A DNA stretch of 64,000 bases from Pipra filicauda (lineage: Eukaryota; Chordata; Aves; Passeriformes; Pipridae): NCBI RefSeq assembly GCF_003945595.2, contig NW_024104416.1, positions 1,858,602 through 1,922,601 on the forward strand. Direction: 5' to 3'. Positions 40,020-52,900 of the stretch are shown piece after piece. The notes below the pieces were generated by a model. The model saw nothing but the letters and a program-made list of their open reading frames with translations, was not told the DNA's origin and did not search any database. A program made the position numbers and the translations under genes. How positions within the stretch are numbered: position 1 is the first letter of the stretch; every line of letters begins with the position of its first letter.

Positions 40020-40270
40020 GAGGTCCATCTTTAAATCGCATTACAGCTGGATGAAATCATGATTATTATGCAAGGAAATACATTTTTAATTGTCTGTTGT
40101 GCATGTTTTCACACGCACATTAAAAAGGGAAAACCAAGTTGTTTGCAATGTCTGACTCTGCTGAGAAACCTTATCTAGGGAAAATGAAGCTGTGTCAGAC
40201 AGGTGAAGGACTCTCCCAAGCTATTAATTCACTTTGAATAATTCATTAGCTAACACTCTTAAACTCTGAT
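40020..40270. promoter_or_regulatory. Candidate enhancer-like block
   Basis: The block combines ATCATGATTATTATGCAAGG (POU/homeodomain-like), TTTTTAATTGTC, GTCTGACTCTGCTGAG (MARE-like), CCTTATCT (GATA-like), ACAGGTGA (E-box) and GCTATTAATTCACTTTGAAT followed by TTCATTAGC. Such mixed clusters are typical of conserved developmental enhancers. No alignment was available. Confidence 0.22.
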
Positions 40271-41805
40271 AGTTCCAGGTAAATCCCAGAGAGGGGTTTT
40301 GTGGTCCCTCAGCCTTGCTCCTCATCAAATGCATTAAGTTTTACATAATAAGAGGATGCGTGAGTGTTTTTAAAGAGATATTTATTCTGGAACTTGTAAT
40401 TAGTGCACAGTGTCTAATTGTGTGATAGAAGTGACTGTGTATGGTAATAGAGGGCACTCTGCATGGACTGACAGCACAAACCCAGGCGTGGTTTCTCTTG
40501 ATAAGTGACTTACTGTGTCTTCTTCCATCTGAAAGTGTCCTGTAGGTTTTACTCAGCACTCAGACTCCTGAAGTTTAATGCAGTATAAAGGAAAAGTCTT
40601 TTCTCAGCCGTGTGCTCCAGTACATCAGTGGGCAGTGAAGAGTCAGGGCCTTACCTGATGTAAACTGGTGTGTATTCACTGAAATCAATTAATTCACAGC
40701 CATTGTGAGCCAGGTGTTAGCAAAAGTCCCACTGAGTTACAATGAAGGAGAATCAATCTTTCAAAATGCAAAGAGATGTGAATACAAAATTTACCTTTGA
40801 AATTTTCAGAATGTGCTGCAAACAGGTTGCCCAAAAGCGCCCACTCCCTCTAACATTATTATGGGAAAACTGAATAGGCTGCAGTCACTATTTTTCCCAT
40901 CTTCTTATTGAACCTAAAATGGTCACTGAATTAAACTTTAACAAATAGATCTTTTTAAAACTAAATTAATAAACTTCCTTATTTCTCCACTATCTAAGTT
41001 CATAGCCTTCACTTAATGATGATGCACTTGATTAAATAAAATGAAAGAAAAATGGAAGTTCTTTCAGACATTAAAATTAATAATGAGTTTAGACTTAATC
41101 CAAAAGCAATTTAACTTTAAACATTCATATGAAATTAAATGAGCCATTGAATTTGCTATATAAGCAAGCATTAATCTTATCAATCTATGAAGACTGGAAT
41201 GTTATACAGTGACCCATTAATTTCAAAGTCTAATACAAGGTCTGTTTAATGCCTTTAGTCTATTAAAAAGTGTGATCCTACAATATAACTGCTTTTCCAT
41301 AAACGTTTAAACCCCAATTCATCCTGCTGCTGCTTTGATCATTTGATAATCTGTTCTGACAAGATTATAGTTCCAAAAAAATCCCCAAATACATAATTTC
41401 TTTGCATCTGCATTTGCTCCAAGTTTGAACTTCAACACCAACAAAGGATTTATTAGAAAAAATAGGGATTTGAACAGTTGGTGTTTGTTGTAATAAATGT
41501 TCAGCAAAAAAATAGATTTTCCCTTTTCAGGTGCTCTTTAGACTAACAACCTTACCTGTATTCTGAACTCTGTCCTTTCCAATGCAGTAGAGAGCTGTGC
41601 CACAAAAAAAATAAAAACCACCACTGCTCATTCAAAACATCTCTACAAGAAAAAGGAAGATTTTTGTTATGACTGATGCCTTTGGTGTGTTTTGTTTCTG
41701 TTCATAGTAGACATGTTGACTATAGTGCCTTATGCAAGCAGGGAGAAAGACCAGAAAGTTTGCTTTCAAGGTTTCTTTACCAACAGTGCAAGTCATGGTG
41801 ATTTG

Positions 41806-41848
41806 CAAAATTAAAATTAAAAAAAAAAAAAACAAACAAACAAAAAAC
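41806..41848 (+). repeat. A-rich run with (AAAC)n
   Basis: AAAATTAAAATTAA is followed by an A run and then AAACAAACAAACAAAAAA. It could be a microsatellite seeded on an A-rich tail. No mobile element is recognisable immediately upstream. Confidence 0.85.
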
Positions 41849-44539
41849 CTTTTTTGAAAACTGCCCTTTTTAGTTAATGAGATGATTCCATATCAGAATT
41901 TAATGGCATGACATCTTAGCTCCTGCCATGGAAGGTCATGGTTTGAAATTTCTGTTTCTAATCAGTAGTTGCTCCCACAAAAACCAATCAAAGGGAAAGG
42001 TTGATATTTAAATATGTTTATGTTACTAAACAGGTGTTCCAGTTTGACATACTATACCTAATTCTACCTCATTTTCAGAAATCTAAGGTCAATGAGAAAT
42101 TATGTTTCTTAAAATAAGACAGAAACAGTTCCAGTGTGATTGTTAAATGTAAAGAATAATAAGTAGTTTGATGAATGCTCTGTTCCTGGAGCATGCACTC
42201 TAGAAATGTCTGTAAAATGCAACCAGCTTTTTCTGTGTAGGAGTATATTTTCTTTGTCTGTAACACCTTCCTTGACTTACATCTGCTTGCAGAAGCCTGA
42301 AATATGGATATAGTAGTACTGTATCCTTGTATAAATAAATGACTACTATTAACTTTTAAGAGTCTCCACATTTTGGCCCTGTGCACTAATTAGGAATGCA
42401 AGGCTATGAGCAGATTACTTGTGTAAACTCATGGAGCTCATTGGAGCATTTCCCAATTTACACTGGAGACTGTATTAAAATCTGACCTGCTAAATGGTAA
42501 TATATTCCTTCTCAAATATATTGTCGTGCATTAAGAACAGAGGGATCCTATTCCAAGGGCCAGAAGGACAAAATAAAAGGCTGGTACAGTATTTTTTGTT
42601 ACAGTACAACGGTTTGAGTAAGAGGAAATACTGAACTCAAGAGATTACTCAAGCAGAAGCTGAACCCAGGTAATTACACATTTAATACAAAATCACTGAT
42701 TTTCCTAAGGGTGTTGGTGTCAGGATGTTACCAAAAAGACTTTAACAGTGGCAAGAGTTTGGGAAACTTCTGAGTCTCTTGGCTATTGCCCATTTGCTCT
42801 CATCCTCTGTCTTGCCTCTTGGAATCTTATCCACAGTTATGCTGGAAGGTATTTGGAGTGCAACCAGCTGTGGCAGTACAGCACACAGAGCTGCAGCTGT
42901 GTCCAAGAGGGTCTGTTGGCTCTGGTATCTAAAAGGTGCAATATCAAGAACTGATTGCTCAGAAAATACCTAAGGTATTTTTTAAGTGTTTATTGAAAGT
43001 ATTTTTTTAAAAAATTTTATTGGGAAGTGTATTTTTCTCATACCTAAAGGCTGTGAAAGATCGTTAATTTTGTCGAATTTCAATTTTGGCAACAACAGGG
43101 GCATGGGCTGATGAAGCACTTTTTGATTTGCCCAGCTTTTATATTTTCTAACAATATTATTATTTTTTCCTTTCAAATGAGGTCTTCATTTCTATTTTGT
43201 ATTCTGCACTAAAGTGCAGTTGCAACCAAATGAAGCATTTTGATTTTTGTCAAAATAAAATCTGTCAGTAGCTGGCCCAAGACAGTATTTTGGTTTGTTA
43301 CGGTTGGAATCTTCTTTCATGGAGATTTTTGAAGTGATAGGATTTGCTTCCTGATGGGCATGAAAACAGTTTTGAAATTACAAATTCTTTAGAAAAATGA
43401 AAATGCCATTCTTGTCACAGATCTGGTGCCTTTTAAATTGTTCCCTGTTCACTTGCCACATGATAAAAATAGGAAGTTGAGAACATTTGCCACAAGTCAG
43501 TGCTAAATGTTGAGCAGATTTCCTTCATGCAGTTCTGCTTCAATTAATACTGTACCCTGATATGGACTGGCTGAATTAATCTTCAGCATATAAATCTAGG
43601 CATCAGCATCACCATCAGCAGTCAGAACTGTCATCATTGGTTTAGAGTAATTAAAAGCCTGACAAAGAATCAAATTTCAAAAAAACCCCACAACATACTC
43701 CACCTTGGTTATGTTTGTCTTCTTAACACCTCTAATCTAAAAGGTCATATCTCAGTTCTGGGTTTGTTTCAGGCATTTGGATAGAAGTTCTTGCCTCAAC
43801 CCCTCAGCCAAATACAGGTCACCAGATAAAGGTCTTATTCTCCATTTCATTTTGACTGTTGTATGCAAAAAGTATTAACAGGTTGTGTAAGCAACAGGTG
43901 ATCTGCTGCAACTAGGTGAAAAGGGAAAAAGAAATCTTACCTTTGGATTCAGCCTGCAAAATGCTCTTGGTCTAGAGTTTCTGCCTCACACAGCAAGTTT
44001 CCAAAAGAAGTCCCAGACCTGTGTGTTTAGTCCCATCTGTCTAATAAAGGCTGGTATTCCTGCAGCTGGAATACAGTATTTGCTCTGCAGTGTTCACTCA
44101 CGTGCCTTAAAAATGACTCTTTGGCAGGAACAGATTGAACCAGCAAGCCTATGAAATGAAACCTGTTTTCTGGAGGGATTGTGCAAAATACCAGTTGGAA
44201 TTTGCCCGAGGCATTGAACTGGTTCTTTTACATATGAAAGAACTATAAATATACTAAAACCCCACTGCTTTGTCATGTTCCCTTAGTCTTTCAGCTCCCA
44301 GATAACTGAATGTAGTTCAAACAGTACATCTCTCAGGATTGTAACCCTGGAGCTTTTACTATTCATTTATTTATTATTTGTCAGCTTCTTCTGCTTTAGG
44401 GGTGGATAAGTTTTCACTTATTTTTTTATATCCTTTCTTTCTGAGAAATGCTGATGGCAGAGTCAGCAGCCAAAGTCCCACGGTCCACAGAGCTGGGAAT
44501 TCCTTTCTAGAGTGACTCTTTGTGGTGCCTCATCAAACT
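41849..44539. other. Unique AT-rich non-coding DNA
   Basis: Nothing is recognised beyond AT-rich unique sequence. A GC-richer patch at 42740-42960 gives two overlapping plus-strand frames without domains. Confidence 0.6.
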
Positions 44540-44700
44540 TTCACAGGATCACAGGAAGAGTCTGGTTGGGAGGGATCACAAGAGGAGTCCTGCTCCAACC
44601 TCCAAATTCAAACCAGGGCAGACTTGGGAACTTCCACGTTTGGAGACTTCCCTGTTTGACTCCCCCGTTGCAGTGATAATTATCCTTCCTATGATTTTTT
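44540..44700 (-). mobile_element. CR1 LINE fragment, diverged 3' end
   Basis: On the plus strand the complement of a CR1 3' end can be followed: TTCACAGGATCACAGGAAGA (tail), TCTGGTTGGGAGGGATCACA, CTGCTCCAACCTCCAAATTC, CCAGGGCAGACTTGGGAACT, TTTGGAGACTTCCCTGTTTG, then a degraded GCAGTGATAATTATCCTTCC. Word order fits a CR1 subfamily different from the copies at 47.4 and 53.6 kb. Divergence is substantial. Confidence 0.62.
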
Positions 44701-47400
44701 TTCTCTCTTATATCAGGTCAGAATTATTTGTGGACATGTCAGCTATGTCATGTTCAGGAACAATATCTCCAGACCAGTGTTAATAAGCAAGAAAAGAAGA
44801 AAAGAACAACAAAGGAGAAAACAGTCCTCACCTCTACCACCTGTAGGATCCTGAACTGTAAGACCACTTGCCTGGAAAACAGCACAATTCATCACACAGT
44901 CAAAGCCAGGTTTGGGGCCCAGCCCTTCATCAGACCCCAGGTTGTCCCAGCCACAGCCCATCTGTGTTTCTGCAGTGTGAATGACCTCAAAAGTTGGGAT
45001 CCTTTTCCCTCATGGCCAAAGTCCCTCATTCCCCCACGACAACATAAATTGGTGAACTGGAACAAGTAGCTAACAAAGGTTGTTCCCCAACACATGCCAC
45101 AGCACGAAAACATTTTTAAAAGTGTTTGTATCGTTTTGACTACTAGGGTTTGGATATAATAATCACTTTCAGACACATTCCTGTTTACTTCCATAAATGT
45201 ATTTGCATAGCACACAAATTTGACAGATGGATTTGGGGAGTACACTTTGCTCTGCAAGCAAAATGCATGCACATCATAAAAACCACTCCTTTTAGAGAAG
45301 CACTAAAATGAGAGAATTTTCCAAATAATTGATTTCTAAACCAACAATTGAACTCTTGTAATAATTATTTTGAAGACAAGAGATAAGGTTCAGTTACTGT
45401 CTATGCTGGTTGATAATATAAAAAACTTAATGGAAGACAGTCTTTTTAATAAGAAAGTGAGAATTATAAGCAATAAAACCCAGCATGGGATGTGATTATC
45501 GTGAGGCAATAATATCCTTGGGCATTTTGCTATATAAAAGCTGAGTGCTCCCCATAAATATGTGTACTTCTTATTAACCACACCCCTACAAGTTGTCTGA
45601 TTGATACAGAGTTTGTTTTTTTTTTTTAGATTTAAATAGAGATACATCATTTTAGGAAATAGCTTTGGGCTTGAATATTGTAGCCATGAGATTAATAGAG
45701 TTCTAAGTTGGAGATGTTAATTGCTTTATTTCTGGTGGGTGATATTTGGACCTTCACACCTCCATTTTCAGGGGAGTAAAATGGTGGTGAGCATCACTTT
45801 GGGACAAAATTAATCAATCCCTTCTTAAGAATGAACAATCAATCAGTGTTAGAATCGTGGTAGTGCTGGTGTTGTCTCTCATTTCTTATTTCATTACTTA
45901 CCTTGCCATCATGAATAACTGTCTTTCAAAGGCTGCACAGTGGCCTTTTTTTCAAGTTAGTTCCCAAACCATGGCACAATTGGCTGATGCCAAAAGCCTG
46001 TTGAGACTTTTCAGGAGGCACAGAGCATTATGAAGTCCTTTTAAGAGGAATAGTGTGTAAATGTTATCCTAATGTACATCACCCATCATCCTTCATCTCT
46101 TTTATTCATTCCTTTTTGTCCCGCCTGACCCTGACCTGCTTTTTTCAATTGTACATCATCCCCCATTTCCACAAAACGTCTCCAGCTCTCCCTTCACCTG
46201 CATTGGCCTTAGGGAGTGGTAGTGAGGAACAGATTGTACATCTTTATCCTTTACACAGTAAGGACAAGATGGAAATGTGTGGCTTCACAGGGAGAATTTG
46301 TCCCAGAGTTTTTTTTCTAAGAAAGGTGGTTTTTTCACTCTAAGTAAGGATTATTCAGCCCTGTGACCTGGCCATCCTTTCTGCACTGAGGGAAAGAAAA
46401 CTTACATTATTTTTAGCAGAAGTCTCCCGAGGCGGGAAGGAGAGTCAGTTCTCTACAGCTTGCTTTGATAGCATACAAATGGGGTGTAGCTTGTGAAGAA
46501 GCATTTCACAGCTTTTGCTTGAGGGTTTTTTATGGAGGAGGTACTGGTGAACAGCCCAGGAATTTGTCTTCTTCATCTCTCAAACCTGAGCCAGTGCTCG
46601 AGGCAGAGCCAAGCCCTGGATGAGGTCACGGGTGACAGGACGAGGCTGCAGAAGGATGTGAGCAACCACTGCCAGTGCCAACAACTCTGCCTCCAGGGTG
46701 CTGCACACAGGGCTAAAATAAGCTGCTTTAAGAGTACTCCCCATATTCCTTGACTCCAATTTCTCCTCCACTGAGAACCTGACCTGCCAGATCCCAGACA
46801 TCTGCAATTAGGACACAGAATTCCAACAGTATTATATCACAATCGGTGTAATTACAGCTCAGTGGAAGTGCCCGCTGTCACATTTGTTGCTTTGTGCATA
46901 TTAATTGGTTAACCTACTGATGCCTGGCCAAATTCCTTCCTTGATCAAAAGGCATACTGAAACACTTAGCAGAGTATTTAAACAATGGACTTTATTAGTA
47001 CAGTGTCAGCCTTTCTTAGAAAAAAAAAATTGTATAAGGAAACACAAGGCATAAATTCTTATTGGAAATCCTTCTGGAATAACACAGTATAGTGACTTAC
47101 ACATCAATTATTTTTTCACAAAAGCCTTTTTCTAAAAAGAGAGAATGTTATTAAGCAAGAAGAAATATAATTTCTTTAAATGCTTTTTTTCTCTCTCAAG
47201 ACCAGTATTTTGATCAATGATGAGAGATGGAAATTAGACAATTTAATATTTTTAGAATCTTCTTTACCTTTTGGTATATTTATTTTACTGTTCATTAGAA
47301 AATCCTAGACTGACTGGCATCAACTCACATATAAATTAGCATTTCCCCCATTAGGTATGTGAAACATTCATGGCTTTAAACAGAAAGAGAGTAGGTTTAC
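44701..47400. other. Unique non-coding DNA
   Basis: Frames at 44728-45069 and 44892-45272 overlap on opposite strands and lack domains. A GC-richer patch at 46530-46800 likewise has frames on both strands. I recognise no gene. A candidate element at 46805-46925 is listed separately. Confidence 0.55.
46805..46925. promoter_or_regulatory. Candidate conserved non-coding element
   Basis: The words ATCACAATCGGTGTAATTAC, AGCTCAGTGGAAGTGCCCGC, CACATTTGTTGCTTTGTGCA and CATATTAATTGGTTAACC lie within 120 bases. They combine a TAATTA core, SOX-like (TTTGTTGC), and nuclear-receptor or HNF1-like (GGTTAACC) sites. No repeat homology is seen. This is inference from composition only. Confidence 0.2.
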
Positions 47401-47622
47401 ATTAACTATTAGGAAGCAATTGTTCCCTGTGGGGGTGGGGAGGCCCTGGCACAGGTTGCCCAGAGAAGCTGTGGCTGTCCCAGCCCTGGAAGTGTCCAAG
47501 GCCAGGTTGGACAGGGCTTGGAGCAACCTGGGCTAGTGGAAGGTGTCCCTGCTCATGGCAGTGGAACTGGATGGTCTTTGAGGTCCCTTCCAACCCAAAC
47601 CATTCCATGATTCTGTGTGTCT
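47401..47622 (+). mobile_element. CR1 LINE fragment, 3' end
   Basis: A 5'-truncated CR1 in the plus orientation, about 220 bases long and close to the avian consensus: GAGGCCCTGGCACAGGTTGC, CCAGAGAAGCTGTGGCTGTC, AAGGCCAGGTTGGACAGGGC, GGGCTAGTGGAAGGTGTCCC, then GAGGTCCCTTCCAACCCAAA with CCATTCCATGATTCTGTG as tail. The minus-strand 68-codon frame across it is a by-product. It is the best preserved CR1 in the window. Confidence 0.95.
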
Positions 47623-49899
47623 ATAAGTTTAAAACTTCATTAGCAGTATGTTTTTCGTGCCTGCTTAAGAAGTTCTGGAAGATTAGGTCACCAACCTAGT
47701 GGATATATACAATTATGGTATAGCAATACATAAACTTTTTAGATTGCATAATTTATTTTGTATTATAAATTATCTCATAACAAAAATGGCAAAGAACATT
47801 TTATGGATTATAAAATGAAATACAGTGAGCAAGCTGTGTGGAAAATTATGCACAGTGTACCACCCATTCTTTCATTGTATATCCATAACATCCATAGCAT
47901 TCTCTTAATAAATGTTTAATTAGAAATAGGGCCAGTGGAGTTGTTCTAGATTTAGTCACTGTAGTGGAAACACTGATGTGCACAGATGTGCAGTAGCAGC
48001 AGTGGCATCTGGCCAATAGATCACTTCAGTCACTGGCTCTCAAGTTTAATCTCTGAAGCTAATGCTTGTGATTTTACTGATATCAGCAACTGCTGTTACA
48101 GACATAAATATCACAGGGAGGGGCAACACTTTAAAATAGTCCCAGGCCTTCAATGCTCTTTCTGCTGTAGTTTCCCATCGTGTCATTTTCTAAAGTTTCC
48201 ATTTCCCCGTTCCTCCCCTTGGACACTGGTTCCAGTCACCATCTGACACCTATCACCAGTACAAGCTGTGGAGTACTACAACAGGTCCCTAGGAATGAAG
48301 GTGTTCACCTTAAAAAGAGTGGTACTTTCTCATTTATGTGCATCTTACTAATGCTCAGGAGCTATTTGAGTCCATGGCCCATTCGTAGAACTTCTTCAGT
48401 GTAGCAGACTAATATCATTCGACTCTTAAGGCTAAACTGTTACAGAACAATATATTAAGTAAAAGTTATATTCAAAAATATCCCACTTTGCCACTTAAGG
48501 AAATGTTCAAGTTGTCAATTTTATTAATACCATTGAAGCAACTGTTTTATGGGTAGGAATGATGGACATGTGTGAAGTTATGGGGGCTCTGCTTTAGCTA
48601 TGGGAAACTACATTTGCACTCTGGGGTTTCTGCACTGATGGAATATGTTCATTTTCAGCTGGAAAAAAGTTCTAAAGGGAAGCAAAAGAAAAAAAGGTTC
48701 ACGGTCCCATATTTGTTCTGTCTGTGTGTAGACTACCCATCAGCTTGGAAATTACACAGGTGTGAACAAAACCAACCATTTCTCAACACTGACATTCCCC
48801 TACTGTCTCCCAGCAACTTCCACCAAGCACACATTTCAAAATAAAGCAAAGGCATGTTGCTCATAGAGTTTTTGCTTTCTGTGACAAACCTTGTATCATG
48901 TTTAATGGCAAAATATACATGTAAACATATATAAAAGATTGTCAGTTGCTTGCTTTGTTTAAAGATCAGGTAGCTTGTACTTGTCAAGGCTTTCTGCTGT
49001 TGGCCTCGATCTTGCCCTTCCCACCTCACCAGTTTTAACTTAATGGTATGTCTGGGCTAGATAATAGGAGCCATGAGAGTAACTTTATAAAGCCAGGAAA
49101 TCAAAGGCAGATGTTAAACATAAATTGTACCAATCAAACAGAGCTTACAAAGAGTAGAATTCTCTCCTGTAATTCTATTTGAACAAACGTGTCAAATACA
49201 GGGACTGGAAGAAATACCGTCTTCATCAGGTCCCACTCTCATCAGCTGCCCGCATTTAATCCCTTCCCTGCTCATCAGTGCCATCCCTCCATTGCAAAAA
49301 TCACCTGGAAAGACACAATCAAGTGTAATGATCCCTTCCAAAGGACAGCAAGCTCTGAACTGCCCACCAGCAGCTTCAGTGTGGCAATTTCCCTGATGGC
49401 ACCTTCCCGACAGCTGACCTTGGGAGCACATTCTGATTTGCTTGTGTCCTCTTCCCCATGCCAATCATCCAGTCAAAACTGCAGAATGCTCCATGCTCTG
49501 TAGATGAAAATGTTATGGAGAGTGGGCATATCCAGATGGATTCCCAAACTTTCCTGCTGAGGCGACACCTGTGTTGTTCTGAGGTTGTTCAGGTGCTGTA
49601 CCCACATACCCCCTTGGCACAAGCCCTGCACCCCACTATCCTGCAGGGTGCAATCTCCTTCAGCACCTTTCAATTCCAAACACACTTCCCATCTTCTGGA
49701 AAGATAGAAGGCTCTGCCTACTCAATGTGTAATCCAGCTTCTAGTTTGGCATTTCCTGATTTGTTAGTTTGTCTTTTTTTGTTCTGATAATGTTGAGTTT
49801 GCAGCAGGTTATTTATACCAAGAAAATTATTTCCCTAGAAAAACCTCAATAGTTTATTCCAGCAAAGGGTCCTAGCTGACCTGACTTAGGTGGCTTTTT
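47623..49899. other. Unique non-coding DNA
   Basis: No repeat family is recognised. The interval 49190-49790 is unusually open on both strands (104- and 109-codon plus frames, 90- and 70-codon minus frames). It lacks recognisable domains and splice context, so I read it as stop-poor chance sequence. Confidence 0.55.
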
Positions 49900-49970
49900 C
49901 CACGGGGACTGTTGTTGTAGCCTTTAAAGGTTTAAGAGTTTAAAGGTTTAAAGGCTACTGAAGTCCACGG
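49900..49970. repeat. Inverted repeat, 12-bp perfect arms
   Basis: GTAGCCTTTAAA (49917-49928) and TTTAAAGGCTAC (49947-49958) are exact complements separated by 18 bases, which themselves contain AGTTTAAAGG, a repeat of part of the arm. CCACGG occurs on both outer sides (49900-49905 and 49965-49970). The result is a compact foldback structure of about 70 bases. It could be a relic of a small foldback element or a slippage product. Confidence 0.7.
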
Positions 49971-52900
49971 AAAGATTGGCATTGTGTGTAAACAAAGCCA
50001 AGCAGTGAACTGTGCAAACATCTAAATATTATTAGAGCGTTCTGTGTTGGGGTGACTCCACCTGTAATATTTACAGCAGCATTTCTGAGGATGGTAATTG
50101 GGCCTGAGAAAGCCAAATAAAACAGACACAGCTTTTTAGCTGAAATGCATTGAAACTGGAGGGGGTTTGTGTAACCTGAAGAATTGGCCTAATCTCCTTT
50201 GTGTTTAGAAACATGAAGACAAGAGAAAGTCAAACCATGGCTGTCAGCTGCATTTACCAAGTGTAATGCCATTTGGCTGCATGGAATAGAAGAAAGACTA
50301 AGCTATTCTACATGTGTAGAGCTTTAAAAATAAGATTATTGCTGTTCCATGGCCTTACATTGCATCCAAAACTTGAGTTAGTGTTCTTATAATGGTAATA
50401 AAAAGAAATTGTAAATCCAGTTGGTTTTGGTAATATGAATGATGCCTGTAAAACACTTTTGTTCTATTAAAAATATTTTCTAAAACAAACAGAAGGAAAA
50501 TGCTATTCCAGAAAGGCCATAACAGGAAACTGATTTTGAACTCTCTTAAACTATCATTGCCAAAAATGTCATTTCAGTAATCCTAGTTCTGATTCTACCT
50601 TGAATCTCTACAAGTATAACTCCATTTATTTTTGTGGAACTATCTTGTTTTGTTCTCACTATACAAATCTAAAATCTAGTGAGACAGAGAATTTTAGAGC
50701 TTTATTCAAAGCTCATTGAAGTCAATGAGACACTACCCTTTGACTAAAAGCAACCCAGATAATTTCAGAATTTGTTCTAATAGGTGATACTAGTTACACC
50801 AGTTGTATACCTGTTTAACTTCATTGATTTCAAATGCATTACTGAGTATTAGGTTAACTATTTTTAGAGTGAGGTAAAGCTTTCAAAATCACCATGGGAA
50901 GAATAAGTTCAAATGCAACAGAAAACAGTAGTTGAAGAACAGACTTCTCAATTTTCTTCAATTTAGCATCAGTCCTCATGTGACCCCATCCTACTGCTTA
51001 ATCCACTTTAAAAATCCACTCTGGTTTCCCAGTGATGAAAGCAAAATAACAGCAGAGCATAACACTGTTTTGCTTTAGATCTGGTCAAGGGAAATAAGTG
51101 TTTTTAAAAACTCTAAATGTGTTGTGTTGAACTCATTGCATTTTTCTTTTTTCATTTCTGTTTTCAGTCTCACTGATGCTCTCAAGCTAAACCCATGACA
51201 GCTCTCAGCCTCTCATCCTTTCAGATGTCCATAGGAAAAGCACTTCCTAGAACAAGGGTGTTTGGCTCAAGCTGTATATGAGGTAATCTGATCTTTTAGC
51301 ATTTTATAGCAGTGGAAAGATGCCCCAAATATTAGACATAATTAACAACCACACCAGGACGAATTCGTGACGTGCACAGTGACAGCCATGTAGAGCCTGA
51401 TCCTGTTATTAGGCTGGAACTACATCCCCCAGTCTCCTTGATCCATGTCCTGGGAGCTGTTCTTGAGGTGCTGCAAAGCACTGACCAACATTTTCAAAGG
51501 GAAGGATAATATACCTGCAAGCCCAAATCTGCTCATATACACACCTCCCATCCTCGCTTCAGACCTGTACAAAACTTGAATAGATTGATAAATCTGCACA
51601 GCTGCTTTGCCTTTATATGAAAACATGCCTGAATTTTACTGCCAGGATTGATGAAAATTTGATTGAAAAACAACATTGCAGAGAATCTCCCCCAACAGCA
51701 GGACACAATCTCCCCTCCTCAAATCCTTTCCAGCCAACCAGCCCCATCCCGTGTTCTTACCCAGATATGCCTCTTCCTAAAAGTGTGTGCTGCTGTTCTT
51801 AAAGGGAAAACTTTTACTACCAAATCTTAACTGCAGATAGTGAAAATTAATGGCTTTGACCAATCCAAAATATGTCAGGCTGCATTTAGAGTGAGGTGTT
51901 TTCAGACCCCCACAGCACTGACCCAGCTCTAGCAGGGCAAGGCTGTGCATTTGTACAGCGCCTGCAAACAGCTCATGTACATAAAATCCTGATTCTCTGG
52001 GCAGAGCAGAGCTTACCTTCCTGAGCCTTTTGTAGCTTGTCTAGTAGAAGGTCTCTAGATAATGAGGTAGATAACATTTCCCTTCATCATACAAAGTTTG
52101 AAAGTTCTTCCTTGCAATTTGATAAAGGTAAACATTAGCTTGGCCTGTCTGACAGAGAAGAGTGGGACTTCTGTAACCTGTTCTCCATCTGTAACTTCTC
52201 TTGACTTTGGAAGTTTTTGTTGCACAGGCATCTTGGGATTTTCCCCTTAAACAATGAATTGTGCTCTGTTGAATGTCAATTAATGGTACTAGTATTTAAA
52301 TAATATATGGTCACATTTTTAAAATTTCAAATGTGTCGTGCTGGTGACTCAAGATTTACCTGGCAGATAGTTTAAAGAAATTACTTTGCATGCAGTGATT
52401 CATTTAAATTATAAGTACCCATTACTCTCTATTTCATTTTTAACAAGTTCATCATCCACTCAAAGAAATGCTAGACAGCTCAGGCTGGAAAACTGATTTA
52501 TCTGGCATATGCAAAGATGGACTCCTTGCAGTTGGGGTTTCATAATCAGAGCAGAAACACATTAAGGGTAGGTGTCATATTCCTTGACGTTTGCAAAAAC
52601 TGTCAGAAGCCTGCATGCATTAAGGACTCTTCTTTTGTTACATTGCAATCTTTCAGCTCCCAAAGCAATTTATGTGCATATGCAGGACCAGTTCCTGAGC
52701 TCTTAACTCAGGTAAGCCCTGTGGATTTCTGCAGCATCTTACCTTAATAAGGACTCCCAGATTCAATCCCTGAAAATAAAAGGAAAAATTCTGTGGAGTG
52801 AATATATTTTAGAGTGAATAATTATTTAGGGAATTCAATATTAAAATACTGTTTTAGAAGTCTATGTACCACTGGAATACCAACCCAGGATCTGGCTAAG

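Larger units (their letters stand above)
36461..41805. other. Unique AT-rich non-coding DNA
   Basis: No gene is supported. A C-only run lies at about 36735-36743, poly(A) at 38952-38967, and three near-copies of CCTGGGTTTTG at 39929-39968. The interval 37000-37640 is very AT-rich. A candidate regulatory block at 40020-40270 is listed separately. Open frames at 37662-37949 and 38173-38882 have no recognisable domains and overlap frames on the other strand. Confidence 0.6.

Noticed and set aside
46532..46807. GC-richer patch with opposing frames, considered as a retroelement coding relic
   Set aside because: Neither translation shows reverse transcriptase, RNase H or other motifs that I could identify.
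49190..49790. Overlapping 90-109-codon frames on both strands
   Set aside because: Simultaneous openness on both strands points to stop-poor composition. No domains and no splice or start context are seen.
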